This document shows, piece by piece, positions 23,087-23,857 of a stretch of DNA of 23,857 bases. Position numbers and translations under genes: made by a program. Origin of the DNA: a bacterium (GTDB taxonomy: Bacteria; Myxococcota_A; Bradymonadia; UBA7976; UBA1532); assembly GCA_030424955.1 (NCBI GenBank), contig JAUHVS010000011.1, forward strand, positions 1 through 23,857, written 5' to 3'. The notes under the pieces are model-generated. The model was not told where the DNA came from. It did not search any database and was given only the letters and a program-made list of their open reading frames with translations. Position 1 is the stretch's first letter. Each line of letters begins with the position of its first letter.

Positions 23087-23857
23087 GCTCGCCCATCGCC
23101 GACGGCCTGCTGACCCCGGACGGCAAGCCGATCCTCAACGCCGAGGTGCAGCGCTTCGATATCCATCAGCGCGTGCAGCACGGCCTGATGGCCACGTCGT
23201 TCACCACCCTGGTGCTGACGGGCTGGCCGCTGACGACCCACGGCGTGGGCGCGTCTCACGCCCTCGTGGAGGTCTTCGGGGGCTTCGCGGCCACCGCGAT
23301 CATCCACCGCGTCGCCGCGATCATGATGGTGATCTCGTGCGTCTATCACGTGGGCTGGCTGCTCTGGAAAGCCTCCAAGCGGCAGCTGCGCTTCAGCATG
23401 CTGCCCACCCCCAAGGACCTCAAAGACGTCATCCACAACCTGGGCTACTTCGTCGGGCTCAAGAAGGACCGCCCCCGGTTCCCGCGCTACTCGTACTTCG
23501 AGAAGTTCGACTACTGGGCGGTGTTCTGGGGCGTGGCGGTCATGGTGGGCTCGGGCACCCTGCGCTGGTTCCCCGATCTGACCACCAAGTTCCTGCCCGC
23601 GTGGGTCTATGAGATCGCGCTGCACGCCCACGCCGATGAGGGCCTGCTGGCGGCCCTCGCCATCTTCGTGTGGCACTTCTACAACGTGCACCTGCGGCCC
23701 TCGATCTTCCCCATGTCGTGGGTGTTCATCACCGGCCGCATGACCATGGAGGAGCTGTCCCACGAGCACGGCGCGGAGTACGACGCGCTGGTGGCCGCTG
23801 GGAAGGCCGGCCTGCCGGTCCAGGCCGATCCGCCCGCCGAGGCGCCCGCGCCCGCGC
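23083..23857 (+). CDS. Membrane cytochrome b subunit, runs off the window
   Basis: 258 codons are open from ATG 23083 to the window end; the few remaining residues lie outside. The product is a four-helix b-type cytochrome like the FdnI/HydC gamma-subunit family. Helix 1 is at about 34-52, with H33. Helix 2 is at about 70-95, with H75 and H89. Helix 3 is near 144-162 (F-D-Y-W-A-V-F-W-G). Helix 4 is near 186-205 (W-H-F-Y-N-V-H-L-R-P, with H198 and H203). The segment H-A-D-E-G-L-L-A is typical of cytochrome b/b6-domain proteins fused or paired with multiheme c cytochromes. It likely oxidises quinol and reduces the upstream cytochrome, to which it is translationally coupled. The C-terminal Ala/Pro tail is incomplete. 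Confidence 0.88.
   Translation, partial: MSSPIADGLLTPDGKPILNAEVQRFDIHQRVQHGLMATSFTTLVLTGWPLTTHGVGASHALVEVFGGFAATAIIHRVAAIMMVISCVYHVGWLLWKASKRQLRFSMLPTPKDLKDVIHNLGYFVGLKKDRPRFPRYSYFEKFDYWAVFWGVAVMVGSGTLRWFPDLTTKFLPAWVYEIALHAHADEGLLAALAIFVWHFYNVHLRPSIFPMSWVFITGRMTMEELSHEHGAEYDALVAAGKAGLPVQADPPAEAPAPA

Overview
The window is very GC-rich (by eye around 70% or more) and densely packed, with many GTG starts and stop/start overlaps (GTGA, ATGA, TGATG). Gene content suggests a Gram-negative bacterium of the Myxococcota or another deltaproteobacterium-like lineage. It has many secreted proteins and lipoproteins, a lipoprotein with a long Asp-Met-Ala repeat stalk, PEGA-like repeats, a paired M16 protease system with a beta-barrel-like protein, multiheme cytochromes and a textbook sigma-54 promoter. 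No rRNA, tRNA, IS element, prophage or CRISPR array was seen. The lineage is inferred from gene content only.

Layout. (1) 1-3453: two minus-strand secreted proteins (a truncated PEGA-like repeat protein and an Ala-rich helical protein) divergent from a plus-strand helical-repeat protein. (2) 3454-5382: a gene-free stretch ending in a strong plus-strand terminator, then minus-strand serA-slyX. (3) 5383-7809: a TerB/LETM1-like protein facing a PilZ protein, then a secreted START-like protein. (4) 7904-11516: a plus-strand operon of active M16 protease, inactive M16 partner lipoprotein and exported barrel-like protein. (5) 11535-13719: a DMA-repeat lipoprotein, a di-iron ferritin-like protein overlapping a small His-containing membrane protein, and a divergent [2Fe-2S] ferredoxin. 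(6) 13695-20041: a long minus-strand run reading N-formylglutamate amidohydrolase, M48 metalloprotease, secreted protein, lipoprotein, unknown protein, one-helix membrane protein, EF-hand protein and beta-lactamase-family hydrolase, with several translational couplings. (7) 20379-21883: an acyl carrier protein coupled to an AMP-ligase homologue whose catalytic motifs look eroded. (8) 21978-23857: a sigma-54 promoter driving a seven-heme membrane-anchored cytochrome c and a membrane cytochrome b that runs off the window.

How the genes work together. The cytochrome pair resembles a split version of CbcL-type inner-membrane quinol oxidases, in which a b-type membrane module passes electrons to a periplasmic multiheme c module. 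The M16 pair should form an active/inactive heterodimer at the envelope. The ACP and ligase-like protein are probably a functional pair, although the ligase may not catalyse classical adenylation. The di-iron protein and ferredoxin are plausible redox partners. The most unusual items are the degenerate ACP-coupled ligase, the sigma-54 cytochrome operon, the di-iron/ferredoxin locus and the gene-free transcribed-looking stretch at 3454-3728.
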